DNA from: Candidatus Pullichristensenella avicola
GTDB lineage: Bacteria; Bacillota; Clostridia; Christensenellales; Aristaeellaceae
Direction: 5' to 3'
DNA: 32,953 nt
NCBI GenBank assembly: GCA_018711655.1
Contig: DVIA01000037.1
Location: 1 to 32,953 of the forward strand
The position numbers were made by a program, and so were the translations under genes. Under the pieces are notes generated by a model. It searched no databases, was not told where the DNA came from, and saw only the letters and a program-made list of their open reading frames with translations. Of this stretch, positions 1 to 8,516 are shown piece after piece. Position 1 is the stretch's first letter, and each line of letters starts with the position of its first letter.

Positions 1-360
1 ACGTTTCGCGTTTTCGCGCCGTGTGCCGTGTGGAGACGCAAGCACTTTTCGGTGCCCATAGCGCTGCTGCGGCGCGCAGGTTCTGCTTTTCGCGCCGCGC
101 AATGGGACGACGCTTTGCGCATTCGCGTCCCGCGATGGCCGACGTTTCACACTTCCCGCGTCCCGCGGCGGCGGGGTGTTTCGCGTTTTCGCGCCGTGTG
201 CCGTGTGGAAACGCAAACGCTCTTCGGCGCGCATGGCGCTGCTGCGGCGCGCAGGTTCTGCTTTTTGCGCCGCGCAATGGGACGGCGCTTTGTGTTTTTT
301 GCGTCCCGCGATGGCCTACGTTTCGCACTTCCCGCGTCCCGCGGCGCGGCGTTTCGCGTT
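1..360. repeat. Intergenic tandem repeat, about 175-bp unit
   Basis: Two consecutive units are visible, starting near positions 4 and 179, with a third, strongly diverged start near 352. The anchor TCGCGTTTTCGCGCC occurs at 6-20 and 181-195 (period 175), and its first part recurs at 354. Within each unit the order is the same: GTGTGCCGTGTGG, a short GCAA block, GGTTCTGCTTTT, a CGCGCAATGGGACG block and TTCCCGCGTCCCGC. Each unit can form a hairpin in which GCGGCGC pairs with GCGCCGC around the GGTTCTGC block. The array runs off the left edge of the window, so its full length is unknown. All reading frames are open only because the sequence is GC-rich; I see no gene. Confidence 0.75.
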
Positions 361-529
361 TTACTCTGCACGACCGCGCAAACGCTTTCGGTGTGCCTGT
401 ACCCGCCCTGGGAGGGAGGGGAGCGCAGAGGATGGCGTTTCTTCGCTGCGCGCATGGTGCGTCGCAGCGGATCGGAGCGCTTTGCGCCGCCGGGCGCGCC
501 GCTTTTTGCGATGCACATGGCGCTCGACG
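361..529. other. Non-coding spacer, degenerate repeat remnant
   Basis: This stretch follows the tandem array and precedes the palindromic terminator. It keeps fragments resembling the array (ACCGCGCAAACGCTTTCGGTG near 371-391 resembles the GCAA and TTCGGTG blocks of the units) but no full unit. Open frames on both strands are low-complexity Arg/Ala-rich translations with no ribosome binding site. Nothing else is seen. Confidence 0.45.
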
Positions 530-557
530 CCAAAAGCGCCCCATGGGGCGCTTTTGG
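530..557. terminator. Perfect 28-nt palindrome, bidirectional intrinsic terminator
   Basis: The 28 bases are an exact palindrome: CCAAAAGCGCC, then CCATGG at the centre, then GGCGCTTTTGG. Read on the minus strand it lies 27 bp past the stop of the RCC1 gene and ends in a T-run, so it is a good terminator for that gene. Being symmetrical it could also stop transcription arriving from the left. Confidence 0.75.
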
Positions 558-584
558 ACAGTGGGCTATCGCGTCTACAGGCGT

Positions 585-2849
585 CTACAGCGCTTGGTTG
601 CCGGGGTCGGGCGCGCTGCGCACGTCGTCTCCGGGCTGGACGTACTCGGCCTGTTGGAGGTTCAGCCCGACGTCGATCCAACTGTAGTTGTAGCTGCCGT
701 CGCTGGCGCCAAGCTGGCCGAAGCTGTTTTCGCCCGTGGCGAATACATTGCCGTTTTCGTCCACGCCCAGCACATGGAAACTGCCCATGGAGACATGCGC
801 AAGGCCGATCCAGTCCGGCGTCTGGCCGCCGTAGTAGAGAATATCTTCCACATACGGTTCCGTGTAGAAAAACGCGCCCCACAGAAGCATATCGCCGCCC
901 AGCGTGCGCGCGCCGGAGGTATCGCCGCCGGCGAACACCGCCACACAGCCCTCCGCGGCTTCAACCTCCACGGGCGTAAAGCGGTCGCTGTCGCCGCCGT
1001 TGCCGATCTGGCCATAGTAGCCCGCGCCCCAGGCCCAAACGCGGCCGTCTGCGTCCAGGGCGAGCATGTGCGCGCCGCCGGCTGCGATGGAGACCACGTT
1101 TTCAAGCGCCACTTTTACTGGCGAGGCGCTGCATATTCCCTCGCCGACGCCAAGCTGACCGTAGGTGTTGTCGCCCCAGGTCCACACGGTGCCGTCCGAC
1201 AGCAGCGCCGCCATGAACTGCTTGCCGACGGCCAGATCGACGACGTCCTCCAGAGGCAGCTGCGTGGGGCCGTCCACCGCCTCGGTGTGGCCCAGGCCCA
1301 GTTGGCCCACGTCGTTCGCGCCCCAGACCCAGATCGCGCCTTCCTCGTCCAGCGCGGCGGAAATGTCCCGGCCCGCCCAGGCGCGTTCTATGCCGCCCAT
1401 GATGCGAACCGGCCTGTTTTCGTTTTCAAACTTGCCCGTGGCCAGCTGGTCGTAGTCGTAGCTGCAGCCCGCGCCGTAAAGCAGGCCGCTTTCGGTAACG
1501 AACAGCGTGTGGTAGTCGCCCGCCGCGACCTGGCGAACGTTGGACAGTTCCAATTTCTGGGGAACATCGAGCGAATCGACGTCGCCCGCGCCAAGCTGGC
1601 CGTAGTCGGATCGGCCCCAGGCCCACACGTCGCCGTTGTCCGCAATGGCAAAGGAGGTGTAATACCCCGCCGCGACGGGCGAGATCTCCGCGGCAAAGGG
1701 CTCCACCGGCCGCGCCTTGTCGCGCTCGGCGGGCGCGCGCGGCGAACGGGTCTGCCCGTCCAACACCAAAGGCAACTCGCACCAGTGCAGATAGGTGTCC
1801 TCGTATATGTTGCCGAGTTGATAGGCGTCGTTGGCGCCGCGCCCCCAGAGCGTGCCGTCGCGCCGCGCGATCAGCGCATGCGCGTACCCCAGGGAGAGAT
1901 CGACCACATCGTCATATTCCAGACGCACGGGCGTATCGCCGAAGAGATCGCCCCACAGATACCATGCGCCAGTTTTGTCCATCATGGCGGACATATCGCC
2001 GCCGGCCTCGATTCTCGTCGCCGTCAGGCCGCCTTCGCGCATAAAGTCGCCCAGCGCTTCATCCCCGCCGGCGAGTTGGCCGTAATAATCGTCGCCCCAG
2101 AGGCTGACGGTGCCGCCCGCGAGCAGGGCCATGGCGTGGTTGACGCCGGCGCAGATGGCGACTGCGCCGCGGCGGGCCTCCAGAAGGCGGGGCGTGGAGA
2201 CGAAAGCGTCCTCCGCGCCGTCGATCTGGCCGTAGGCATTGTCGCCCCAGGCGTAGATGGAGCCGTCCTTCAGGCGCGCCAGCACGAAGCTTTCCCCGGC
2301 GGCGATTTCCGCCACGTTTTCAAGCTCTACCTGGGCGGGCAGGGTCTGCGTATCGGTATGGCCCAGGCCCAGTTGTCCCATGTCGTTGCGGCCCCAGGTC
2401 CACACAGTGCCGTCGGCTTTCAGCGCAACGGAGAAATCGCGCCCGGCGGCGATCTGCACCGCGCCATCCATCACCCGAACGGGCAGGCTGCGATTCTGGC
2501 CGCTGCCGTCGCCGACTTGACCGTAGTCGTAATTGCAGCCCATGGCGTAGACGCCGCCGTCCTCCGTGCGCAAAAGCGAATGATACCATCCCGCTGCCGC
2601 TTCGACGACGCCCTCCAGTTCCACTTCCTCGGCGTCATAGGCAAGCCCGAAGGAAGCGCCCGTGCCCAGCCGGCCATACTCGTTCGCACCCCAGGCCCAC
2701 AAAACGCCGTTCGGGTCCAGCGCGAAGGAGTGGTTATAGCCCGCCTCGAGGACGATCGCTTCGGCCGCGCGCGTCCCCTTTGCCTCTGCCAGGCCGGGCG
2801 CGCCAAACGCCAGCGCGATACATAGCAGCAACGCAAAAACCCTTTGCAT
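585..2849 (-). CDS. Secreted RCC1-repeat protein, two seven-bladed propellers in tandem (754 aa)
   Basis: The start at 2849 is chosen because a GGAGGA ribosome binding site sits 8 nt upstream and the product begins with a clear signal peptide (MQRVFALLLCIALAFG, cleavage near AEA-KG, residue 23); a longer in-frame start lacks both. The mature protein has about 14 RCC1-type repeats of the form A-L-x-x-D-G-x-V-W-x-W-G-x-N-x-x-G-Q-L-G. They fall into two sets of seven (about residues 30-370 and 385-735) joined by a charged, Pro-rich linker. RCC1 repeats form beta-propeller blades that usually mediate protein-protein contacts; the ligand is unknown here. No membrane anchor, cell-wall sorting motif or enzymatic domain is visible, so it is probably free or loosely wall-associated. 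It is transcribed alone, divergently from the ferritin-like gene, with its own promoter and terminator. Confidence 0.9.
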   Translation of the reverse strand: MQRVFALLLCIALAFGAPGLAEAKGTRAAEAIVLEAGYNHSFALDPNGVLWAWGANEYGRLGTGASFGLAYDAEEVELEGVVEAAAGWYHSLLRTEDGGVYAMGCNYDYGQVGDGSGQNRSLPVRVMDGAVQIAAGRDFSVALKADGTVWTWGRNDMGQLGLGHTDTQTLPAQVELENVAEIAAGESFVLARLKDGSIYAWGDNAYGQIDGAEDAFVSTPRLLEARRGAVAICAGVNHAMALLAGGTVSLWGDDYYGQLAGGDEALGDFMREGGLTATRIEAGGDMSAMMDKTGAWYLWGDLFGDTPVRLEYDDVVDLSLGYAHALIARRDGTLWGRGANDAYQLGNIYEDTYLHWCELPLVLDGQTRSPRAPAERDKARPVEPFAAEISPVAAGYYTSFAIADNGDVWAWGRSDYGQLGAGDVDSLDVPQKLELSNVRQVAAGDYHTLFVTESGLLYGAGCSYDYDQLATGKFENENRPVRIMGGIERAWAGRDISAALDEEGAIWVWGANDVGQLGLGHTEAVDGPTQLPLEDVVDLAVGKQFMAALLSDGTVWTWGDNTYGQLGVGEGICSASPVKVALENVVSIAAGGAHMLALDADGRVWAWGAGYYGQIGNGGDSDRFTPVEVEAAEGCVAVFAGGDTSGARTLGGDMLLWGAFFYTEPYVEDILYYGGQTPDWIGLAHVSMGSFHVLGVDENGNVFATGENSFGQLGASDGSYNYSWIDVGLNLQQAEYVQPGDDVRSAPDPGNQAL

Positions 2850-2882
2850 ACGGACGATTCCTCCCCGTTTTTCACTGCCAAT

Positions 2883-2911
2883 ATCATAACGCATTTCCGC
2901 ATATATTGCAA
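2883..2911 (-). promoter_or_regulatory. Sigma-A promoter of the RCC1 gene
   Basis: Read on the minus strand: -35 TTGCAA (2911-2906), 17-bp spacer, -10 TATGAT (2888-2883), 34 bp upstream of the start codon. The match to the vegetative consensus and the exact spacing make this convincing. Confidence 0.75.
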
Positions 2912-2982
2912 GAAACGCCGCGGTTTTGCCGCGAATATTTTCGCTTCTGGCGGAGACACTGTGCGCAAAGGAGTGATGCAAC

Positions 2983-4245
2983 ATGAATCCCTTTGCCGAA
3001 AACCCCCGCAAAATGGAAGATACCTTTCTGGATTGGACAGGCCTCTACGTCCGGCCGTACGACAAACACAGCGTCGATCCCTATACGCGCACGCGCGCGA
3101 TCCTCATCAACGGCACGGAATTTGAAGCCAACTGGTTTTTGCACCAGTTTTCCCGCCATTGCGCCGACAATGAACTGCGCCGGAAACTGGCGCTGTTGCG
3201 CCGGGGCGAACAGCAGCAGCAAAAGCTCGTCAGCATGCTCAAGCCCGCCGACGAGACGATTCTGGAACACACCATCGGCTACGAGCAACTGGCGGTGGAC
3301 CTGACCGCCGGCCTTGCGCAGATGGTGGGCGACGCGTACGTCAAGCGCGCCCTCGATTTCGCGCTGCTGGAGGATTTTGACCACCTGTACCGTTACGCCA
3401 ACCTTCTTGACCTGGAAACGGGCGTCAAGGCGGAGGACATCGTCGGCCGATATACCGAAATCATGCCCGGTCGCCCCACCATTGCGCATCATCGCCATCC
3501 CTACGATTCCATCAAAAAGCCCATCGGCGCGGAAACCGACCCCATGACAAAGCTGGCCGTGGGCATCATCACCGCCGCCGAGCAGCAGACGATGAACTAC
3601 TATATGAACGTCTGCGCCCTCTATCCCTCGGAGGCGGGCCGAAAGCTCTACCAGGAAATCGGCATGGTGGAGGAACAGCACGTCTCGCAGTATGGCAGCC
3701 TCATGGACGTGCATCAGACCTGGCTGGAATGCCTGCTGATGCACCAGTACACCGAGTGCTACCTCTACTGGTCCTGCGCGCAGACGGAGACGTGCCCGGC
3801 CGTGCGCGAGGTCTGGCAGCGCCTTTTTGAGATGGAAATATCCCATCTGCACCTTGCCGCGCAGCTTTTGCGCGATTATGAAAACCGGGACTGGCGCGAG
3901 GTCGTCCCCAACCCGGAATTTCCCGAGCCGCTCTGCCTCAAAGAGAACATCGACTATGTGCGCGGCGTTCTGCGCGACACGGTTTTCGACACCGCCGTGC
4001 GCGAAAGCTGGGAGGACGTTTCCGCGCTCAGGCCGGATTTCGAATTCTTCGCCTACCAGGAGATCGTCAACCGCGACGAGGCGGCTGTACCCAGCCACAG
4101 GGTCCTTGAGGACTGCATCGCCCGCAACGGCCAGGACTATCGCTGGGAAACGCAGAAAAACCCCGTCGCCGCCCTGCAGGATCGGCGCAGGGACGACACG
4201 AGCGTCGGCCGCCGGCAAAGCCGTGTTCCCAGCGGCGTGCGCTGA
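2983..4245 (+). CDS. Diiron ferritin-like protein of unknown function (420 aa)
   Basis: The start ATG has AAAGGAG 9 nt upstream. The central region shows the carboxylate/histidine pattern of a ferritin-like four-helix diiron protein: E200 (AAEQQTMNYY), E230-x-x-H233 (VEEQH), E258 (YTEC) and E285-x-x-H288 (EISH), i.e. E...ExxH...E...ExxH, with spacing fitting four helices. The N-terminal ~190 residues are also mostly helical and contain another acidic/His stretch (LLEDFDHLYRY). No signal peptide is present, so it is cytoplasmic. The family includes ferritins, rubrerythrins, manganese catalases and substrate oxidases; at 420 aa this is longer than storage ferritins, and I cannot name a specific subfamily. 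No Cys-pair rubredoxin domain is seen. The C-terminal ~35 residues are Arg-rich and look disordered. It stands alone between the divergent RCC1 gene and convergent pepT. A role in oxygen or peroxide handling is inference. Confidence 0.75.
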   Translation: MNPFAENPRKMEDTFLDWTGLYVRPYDKHSVDPYTRTRAILINGTEFEANWFLHQFSRHCADNELRRKLALLRRGEQQQQKLVSMLKPADETILEHTIGYEQLAVDLTAGLAQMVGDAYVKRALDFALLEDFDHLYRYANLLDLETGVKAEDIVGRYTEIMPGRPTIAHHRHPYDSIKKPIGAETDPMTKLAVGIITAAEQQTMNYYMNVCALYPSEAGRKLYQEIGMVEEQHVSQYGSLMDVHQTWLECLLMHQYTECYLYWSCAQTETCPAVREVWQRLFEMEISHLHLAAQLLRDYENRDWREVVPNPEFPEPLCLKENIDYVRGVLRDTVFDTAVRESWEDVSALRPDFEFFAYQEIVNRDEAAVPSHRVLEDCIARNGQDYRWETQKNPVAALQDRRRDDTSVGRRQSRVPSGVR

Positions 4246-4269
4246 GGCGACGGACCCGCCTTGAAAAAG

Positions 4270-4287
4270 GCGCGCCGCGCGGCGCGC
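4270..4287. repeat. 18-nt GC palindrome
   Basis: A perfect palindrome (GCGCGCCGCGCGGCGCGC) lies 25 bp after the ferritin-like gene. It could form a very stable hairpin and may slow transcription from the left, but no T-run follows, so it is not a standard terminator. Confidence 0.45.
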
Positions 4288-4340
4288 GGGCTGCGGGAGG
4301 CGGAACCGTCCGCCTGCGCCGCAAAAGCGTTCCCAAGGAC

Positions 4341-4374
4341 AAAAACGCCTTCACAGTTTATGGCTGTGAAGGCG
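4341..4374 (-). terminator. Intrinsic terminator of pepT
   Basis: Inverted repeat CGCCTTCACAG / CTGTGAAGGCG (11-bp stem, 7-nt loop, 4346-4356 and 4364-4374). On the minus strand the stem is followed by five T residues (4345-4341), placed about 75 bp past the pepT stop codon. On the plus strand no good T-run follows. Confidence 0.8.
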
Positions 4375-4449
4375 CTCTGCGTTTTCAGCGCCGCGGGGCG
4401 GCGACCGCAGTTCCGGCAAACCGACGCCGGCGAAGAAGAGCGAGGGAGG

Positions 4450-5652
4450 CTACCGCGCCGTTACCAGATGCACGAGCATTTTGCTCATGACGTCCATATC
4501 TTCAACGGCGATCAACTCATGGCGGCCGTGGGCGTTGAGGCCGCCGGTGGCCAGGTTGGGACAGGGCAGCCCCATGAAGGAAAGCCGGCTGCCGTCGGTG
4601 CCGCCGCGGATCGGCTCGCGCACAGGCTCGACGCCAACGGCGCGGTAGGCGGCCTCCGCACGGAGGACGACGTCCATGCGTTCCTCGACGATCTGGCGCA
4701 TGTTGTAGTAGGAGTCCACCAGGCGCAGTTCCACCGTGCCCTCTTTGTAACGCGCGTTCATTTGCGCGGCGATATCGGCGCAGAGGCGCTTGCGTTCCTC
4801 GAAGCGCCCGCGGTCGTGATCGCGGATGATGTAGTGCATTACGCACGTTTCCACGCTGCCGTTGAGGTCGCACAGGTGGAAAAAGCCTTCGTAGCCCTCC
4901 GTGCGCTCGGGCACTTCATCCGGGGGAAACAGCGCGTTCAATTCGCAGGCGACGCTGTTGGCGTTGACCATGAGCCCCTTGGCCGAGCCGGGGTGGGCGC
5001 TGACGCCGTGAATGGTGTAGATGGCCGAAGCGGCGTTGAAGTTTTCAAATTCGATGCCGCCCACGTCGCCGCCGTCCACCGTGTAGGCGAAGTCCGCGCC
5101 GAAAGCAGCCACGTCGAACCGGTCCGCGCCGCGGCCGATCTCTTCGTCCGGGGTAAAGGCCACTTTCACCGCGCCGTGGGGGATGGAGGGGTCGCGCGAA
5201 AGCGTCTCCAGCGCGGTCATGATCTCCGCCACGCCGGCCTTGTCGTCGGCGCCCAGGAGGGTATTTCCATCGGTGACGATCAGCGTCTTTCCCGCGCGCG
5301 CCGCCAGGCCCGGACAGTGCTGCGGATCCAGCACGTCGCCGTTTTGCAGGACGAGGGGACCGCCCTTGTAGGGCACCAGGGAGGGCCGCACGTTGTCGGA
5401 AGGCACGACGTCTACCGTATCCATGTGCGCGATGAGGCCGATGACGTCCTGTCCGGCGCAATTGGCGGGCAGGGAGGCGTAGACATAGCCCCATTCGTCC
5501 ATGCGCGCGTCCGCAAGGCCCAGGGCCTGCAGTTCCTTCACCAGCGCGCGGGCCAGCGCCAGCTGTTTGCTCGTGCTGGGACAGGTCTGGCTGGCGGCGT
5601 CGGAGGCGGTGTCGTAGGCAATATAGCGCAAAAATCGTTCGTAAGCGCGCAT
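4450..5652 (-). CDS. pepT: Peptidase T (tripeptide aminopeptidase), 400 aa
   Basis: PepT is a cytoplasmic M20-family zinc peptidase that removes the N-terminal residue from tripeptides, the last stage of peptide use. The start at 5652 (MRAYERFLRY) is preceded by GGAAG and gives 400 aa, close to the usual ~410; the frame is open further upstream but with GC-rich junk. Visible metal and catalytic motifs: IGLIAHMDTVD with H76 and D78, GADDKAG (D136/D137) with the bridging Asp, TPDEEIGRG with E170/E171, the YTVDGGDVGG strand that is typical of PepT, and the C-terminal GGTDGSRLSFMG and NAHGRHE segments. No signal peptide. It appears monocistronic, with its own terminator; no convincing promoter is seen upstream. 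Confidence 0.95.
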   Translation of the reverse strand: MRAYERFLRYIAYDTASDAASQTCPSTSKQLALARALVKELQALGLADARMDEWGYVYASLPANCAGQDVIGLIAHMDTVDVVPSDNVRPSLVPYKGGPLVLQNGDVLDPQHCPGLAARAGKTLIVTDGNTLLGADDKAGVAEIMTALETLSRDPSIPHGAVKVAFTPDEEIGRGADRFDVAAFGADFAYTVDGGDVGGIEFENFNAASAIYTIHGVSAHPGSAKGLMVNANSVACELNALFPPDEVPERTEGYEGFFHLCDLNGSVETCVMHYIIRDHDRGRFEERKRLCADIAAQMNARYKEGTVELRLVDSYYNMRQIVEERMDVVLRAEAAYRAVGVEPVREPIRGGTDGSRLSFMGLPCPNLATGGLNAHGRHELIAVEDMDVMSKMLVHLVTAR

Positions 5653-6084
5653 ACAAAGGCTTCCTTTCAAACAAGATGGTTTATGGATATGCTCCCGCGC
5701 GGCAAAAGCCGGGAACGACGTCCGCAAGCGCAGGACGCGCGCCGAGGATGCTGCCGGCGCGGGGCGACACTGTGCCGGACGGCGAGCGCCCGCGCCCCTG
5801 CGTGCAAACGCCGGCGAAACCTGGCCCTGCGCCATGGCGCGCCCGCGCAAAGAAAACAGCCCGGTTGCGGTTTTGCGCAAAGCGCCGCCGGGCAAGGCTG
5901 TTCTGCAAACAGGCGGCGCGCGGCGCTCCATCTTCGCGCCGTTCGCGCGGAGGGCGTTTTGCGAAAGGCCGCGGCACACCCGTTCCGTTCCGCCCGCCCG
6001 GGGGAGGATTTTGTCCCTTCGCCGTCGCGCTTTCGCGCGGCAAAAGAGCGCCCCGGCGCGCCGGGCGGCGGTCCGGGGCGGCGC
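5653..6084. other. Non-coding GC-rich spacer between pepT and the DUF1846 gene
   Basis: These 432 bases contain no supported gene. Frames are open on both strands, but the translations are Arg/Ala/Pro-rich and lack ribosome binding sites. The right end (about 6035-6080) can form a GC-rich hairpin which on the minus strand is followed by CTCTTTTG, a weak candidate terminator for the operon ending in the DUF1846 gene. The left end must hold the pepT promoter, but I could not identify one with confidence. Confidence 0.5.
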
Positions 6085-7563
6085 TTAGCGGTAATACAGC
6101 CGCTGCGTTTCGCGCTTGGGCTGACAGGTGAGGTTGACGCCGAGGCGCCGGAAGGTATCCTCGTCTACGGGGGAAAGCAGGACGCTTGCGTGCGCCTCCA
6201 GCCCCGCCAGGCTGGGAAGCTGGGCGATGGCGCGGGCGGCGTATTCGTTGTCCACGGCGCAGATGGAAAGGGCGATGAGCACCTCGTCCGTGTGCAGGCG
6301 CGGGTTGCGATTGCCCAGGGAAGTGATCTTCAAGCGCTGGATGGGCTCGATGATGCGCTCGGAGATCAGCTTTACATCGTCCGGGATACCGGCCAGGGTC
6401 TTGAGGGCGTTGAGCAGCATGGCGCTGGAACAGCCCAACAGATCCTTGGTTTTGCCGGTGACGACGCTGCCGTCGGCGAGTTCCATCGCCGCGGCGGGTT
6501 TGCCGGTGGCTTCCTCCAGACGGTTGGCTTCGCGCGCAGAACGGCGGTTCTCCGGCGAAACGCCCGCCTGTTCCATGAGGATTTCGATTTTGCCGATGGC
6601 GGCGTCCTCGCCCGTGCCGCGCAATTTGGCGCAACGCGCGGCGAAATAGCGGCGCACGATCTCCCGACGCGAGGCATCGCAGCAGGCCTCGTTGTCGGTG
6701 ATACAGTAGCCGGCCATGTTCACGCCCATGTCCGTAGGCGATTCGTAGGGGGATTTGCCCTGTATGCGCTCAAAGATCGCGCGCAACACGGGGAAAATCT
6801 CCACATCGCGGTTGTAATTGACCGCCACCTCGCCGTAGGCCTCCATGTGATAGGGGTCGATCATATTCACGTCGTTGAGGTCGGCCGTAGCGGCCTCGTA
6901 GGCGAGATTGACCGGATGCTTGAGGGGCAGGTTCCAGATTGGGAAAGTTTCAAACTTGGCGTAGCCCGCCTTGACCCCGCGCCTGTATTCATGGTACAAC
7001 TGGCTCAGGCAGGTCGCCATCTTGCCCGAGCCGGGGCCGGGGGCGGTGACCACGACCAGTTCGCGCTCGGTCTGTATGTATTCGTTGCGGCCATAGCCTT
7101 CGTCGGAAACGATGCGGTTGAGGTTGGAAGGATAGCCTTCGATCTCGTAATGCCGGAACACCTTGACGCCCTGGCTTTCCAGGCGGCGCTGGTAGGCCTC
7201 GGCAGCCTGACCGGCAAAGCGCGTGATGACCACGCTGCCCACATACAGCCCCGCTTCGCGGAAGGAGTCGATGAGGCGCAGCGTTTCCGAATCGTAGCCG
7301 ATGCCCAGGTCGCCGCGGATCTTGTTGGATTCAATGTCCTGCGCGTTGACGACGATGACCACCTCGGCGCGGTCGGCCAGCGTTTTGAGCATGCGCAGCT
7401 TGCTGTCGGGCTGAAAGCCGGGCAGCACGCGGGCGGCATGGTGGTCGTCAAAGAGCTTTCCGCCAAATTCCAGGTACAGTTTGCCGCCGAACTGCGCGAT
7501 GCGTTCGCGGATGCGCGCGGACTGCATGCGGATATAGCGATCGTTGTCAAACCCCTGCCGCAT
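6085..7563 (-). CDS. DUF1846 family protein (492 aa)
   Basis: The start at 7563 has GGAGG just upstream and overlaps the stop of the glucokinase gene (TGATG), implying translational coupling. The protein is full-length and collinear with the DUF1846 family: N-terminal MRQGFDNDRYIRMQSARIRE, LYLEFGGKLFDDHHAARVLPGF, VVIVVNAQDIESNKIRGDLGI, then a P-loop-like GPGSGKM at 176-182, and the conserved segments EIEGYPSNLNRIVSDEG and GYGRNEYIQTERELVVVTAPG. The family is cytoplasmic and its reaction is not established; the P-loop-like segment suggests nucleotide binding, which is inference. Being last in an operon with hprK and a ROK kinase suggests a link to sugar or nucleotide metabolism. Confidence 0.93.
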   Translation of the reverse strand: MRQGFDNDRYIRMQSARIRERIAQFGGKLYLEFGGKLFDDHHAARVLPGFQPDSKLRMLKTLADRAEVVIVVNAQDIESNKIRGDLGIGYDSETLRLIDSFREAGLYVGSVVITRFAGQAAEAYQRRLESQGVKVFRHYEIEGYPSNLNRIVSDEGYGRNEYIQTERELVVVTAPGPGSGKMATCLSQLYHEYRRGVKAGYAKFETFPIWNLPLKHPVNLAYEAATADLNDVNMIDPYHMEAYGEVAVNYNRDVEIFPVLRAIFERIQGKSPYESPTDMGVNMAGYCITDNEACCDASRREIVRRYFAARCAKLRGTGEDAAIGKIEILMEQAGVSPENRRSAREANRLEEATGKPAAAMELADGSVVTGKTKDLLGCSSAMLLNALKTLAGIPDDVKLISERIIEPIQRLKITSLGNRNPRLHTDEVLIALSICAVDNEYAARAIAQLPSLAGLEAHASVLLSPVDEDTFRRLGVNLTCQPKRETQRLYYR

Positions 7564-8513
7564 CAGTCCTCCCTCCCCAGCATGGCTGCGCCGATGATTC
7601 CGGCGTCGTTGCCCAGCCTCGCCAGTTCCACGCGCGCAAACGACAGCGAGGGGCAGTAGACGTACTTGCCCAGCTGCGCGCGCACCGCGTCCAGCAAAAA
7701 GGCGCCTGCATGCGCTACGCCTCCGCCGAGGACGAACATGTCCGGATCGTAAAGGTTGACCAGGTTGCCCATGCCGATGCACAGATAGTGCACATAATCG
7801 CGGAAAATCCCCATGCAATCCGCATCGCCTTCCTTGGCCAGGTCCAGCACGGCCTTGGCGTCCACGCGATCCGGGTCGCCGCCCAGGCGCGCAGCCAGCG
7901 CGCAGCCCGGCTTTTTGGCCATGATTTCGCGCCCCATGCGGATCAGCGCCGTGGCGCTGGCGTACTTTTCCCAGCAGCCGCGGTGGCCGCAGTTGCACTC
8001 TTCGCCGTTCATGGCGATGACCATATGGCCGATCTCGCCGCCGACGCCGTGCGCGCCGGTGTGCAGGCGGCGGTTTTGCACGATGCCGCCGCCGATGCCG
8101 GTGCCGAGGGTAATAAGGATGCTGGTGGGCGCGTCCTTGGAGGCGCCAAAGCGGCTTTCTGCCAGCGCGGCGACATTGGCGTCGTTGTCTACATACACAG
8201 GCAGGGCCAGCGCCGCTTCCAGACGCTGCTTGAGCGGCACGTCCACCCAGCCGAGGTTGTTGCAAAACGCCACCAGTTCGGTCTGCCGGTTCTGCTCTCC
8301 TGGAATGCCTACGCCTACGGCGGCGAAATCCGCCATTTCCAGCCCGCTTTCGCGCGCCGCGCGGCGGCAGGCTTCGGCCATGTCGGCGGCAATGGGCTCA
8401 AAGCCGCGCTCAATGCCCGTTTTGCAACTGGCTTTGCCGAGTATACGGCCGGCTTCGTCTACCACGCCGACCTTGGCGCTGGTGGCGCCCAGGTCGATTC
8501 CGATGTAGAACAT
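7563..8513 (-). CDS. glcK: ROK-family glucokinase (316 aa)
   Basis: It phosphorylates glucose to glucose 6-phosphate with ATP in the cytosol, feeding glycolysis and handling sugar not brought in by the PTS. The sequence shows the ROK layout: phosphate-binding DLGATSAK (7-14), GVGIPGE (67-73), catalytic Asp in VDND (D111), LGTGIGGG (136-143) and the ROK zinc site H163 with C173, C175 and C180 (GEIGH ... CNCGHRGC). Length is normal. A GAGGAA site lies upstream; only 3 bp separate it from the end of hprK, and its stop overlaps the start of the DUF1846 gene, so it is in the middle of the operon. Specificity for glucose rather than another hexose or ManNAc is inferred from motif and context, not proven. 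Confidence 0.9.
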   Translation of the reverse strand: MFYIGIDLGATSAKVGVVDEAGRILGKASCKTGIERGFEPIAADMAEACRRAARESGLEMADFAAVGVGIPGEQNRQTELVAFCNNLGWVDVPLKQRLEAALALPVYVDNDANVAALAESRFGASKDAPTSILITLGTGIGGGIVQNRRLHTGAHGVGGEIGHMVIAMNGEECNCGHRGCWEKYASATALIRMGREIMAKKPGCALAARLGGDPDRVDAKAVLDLAKEGDADCMGIFRDYVHYLCIGMGNLVNLYDPDMFVLGGGVAHAGAFLLDAVRAQLGKYVYCPSLSFARVELARLGNDAGIIGAAMLGRED

Positions 8514-8516
8514 GGT

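Noticed and set aside
21..2825. 934-codon open frame opposite the RCC1 gene
   Set aside because: High GC makes antisense frames open. It has no ribosome binding site, no domain, and its translation mirrors the RCC1 repeat pattern.
4261..7659. 1132-codon plus-strand open frame across pepT and DUF1846
   Set aside because: It is antisense to two well-supported genes, crosses their intergenic region and terminator, and shows no recognisable family.
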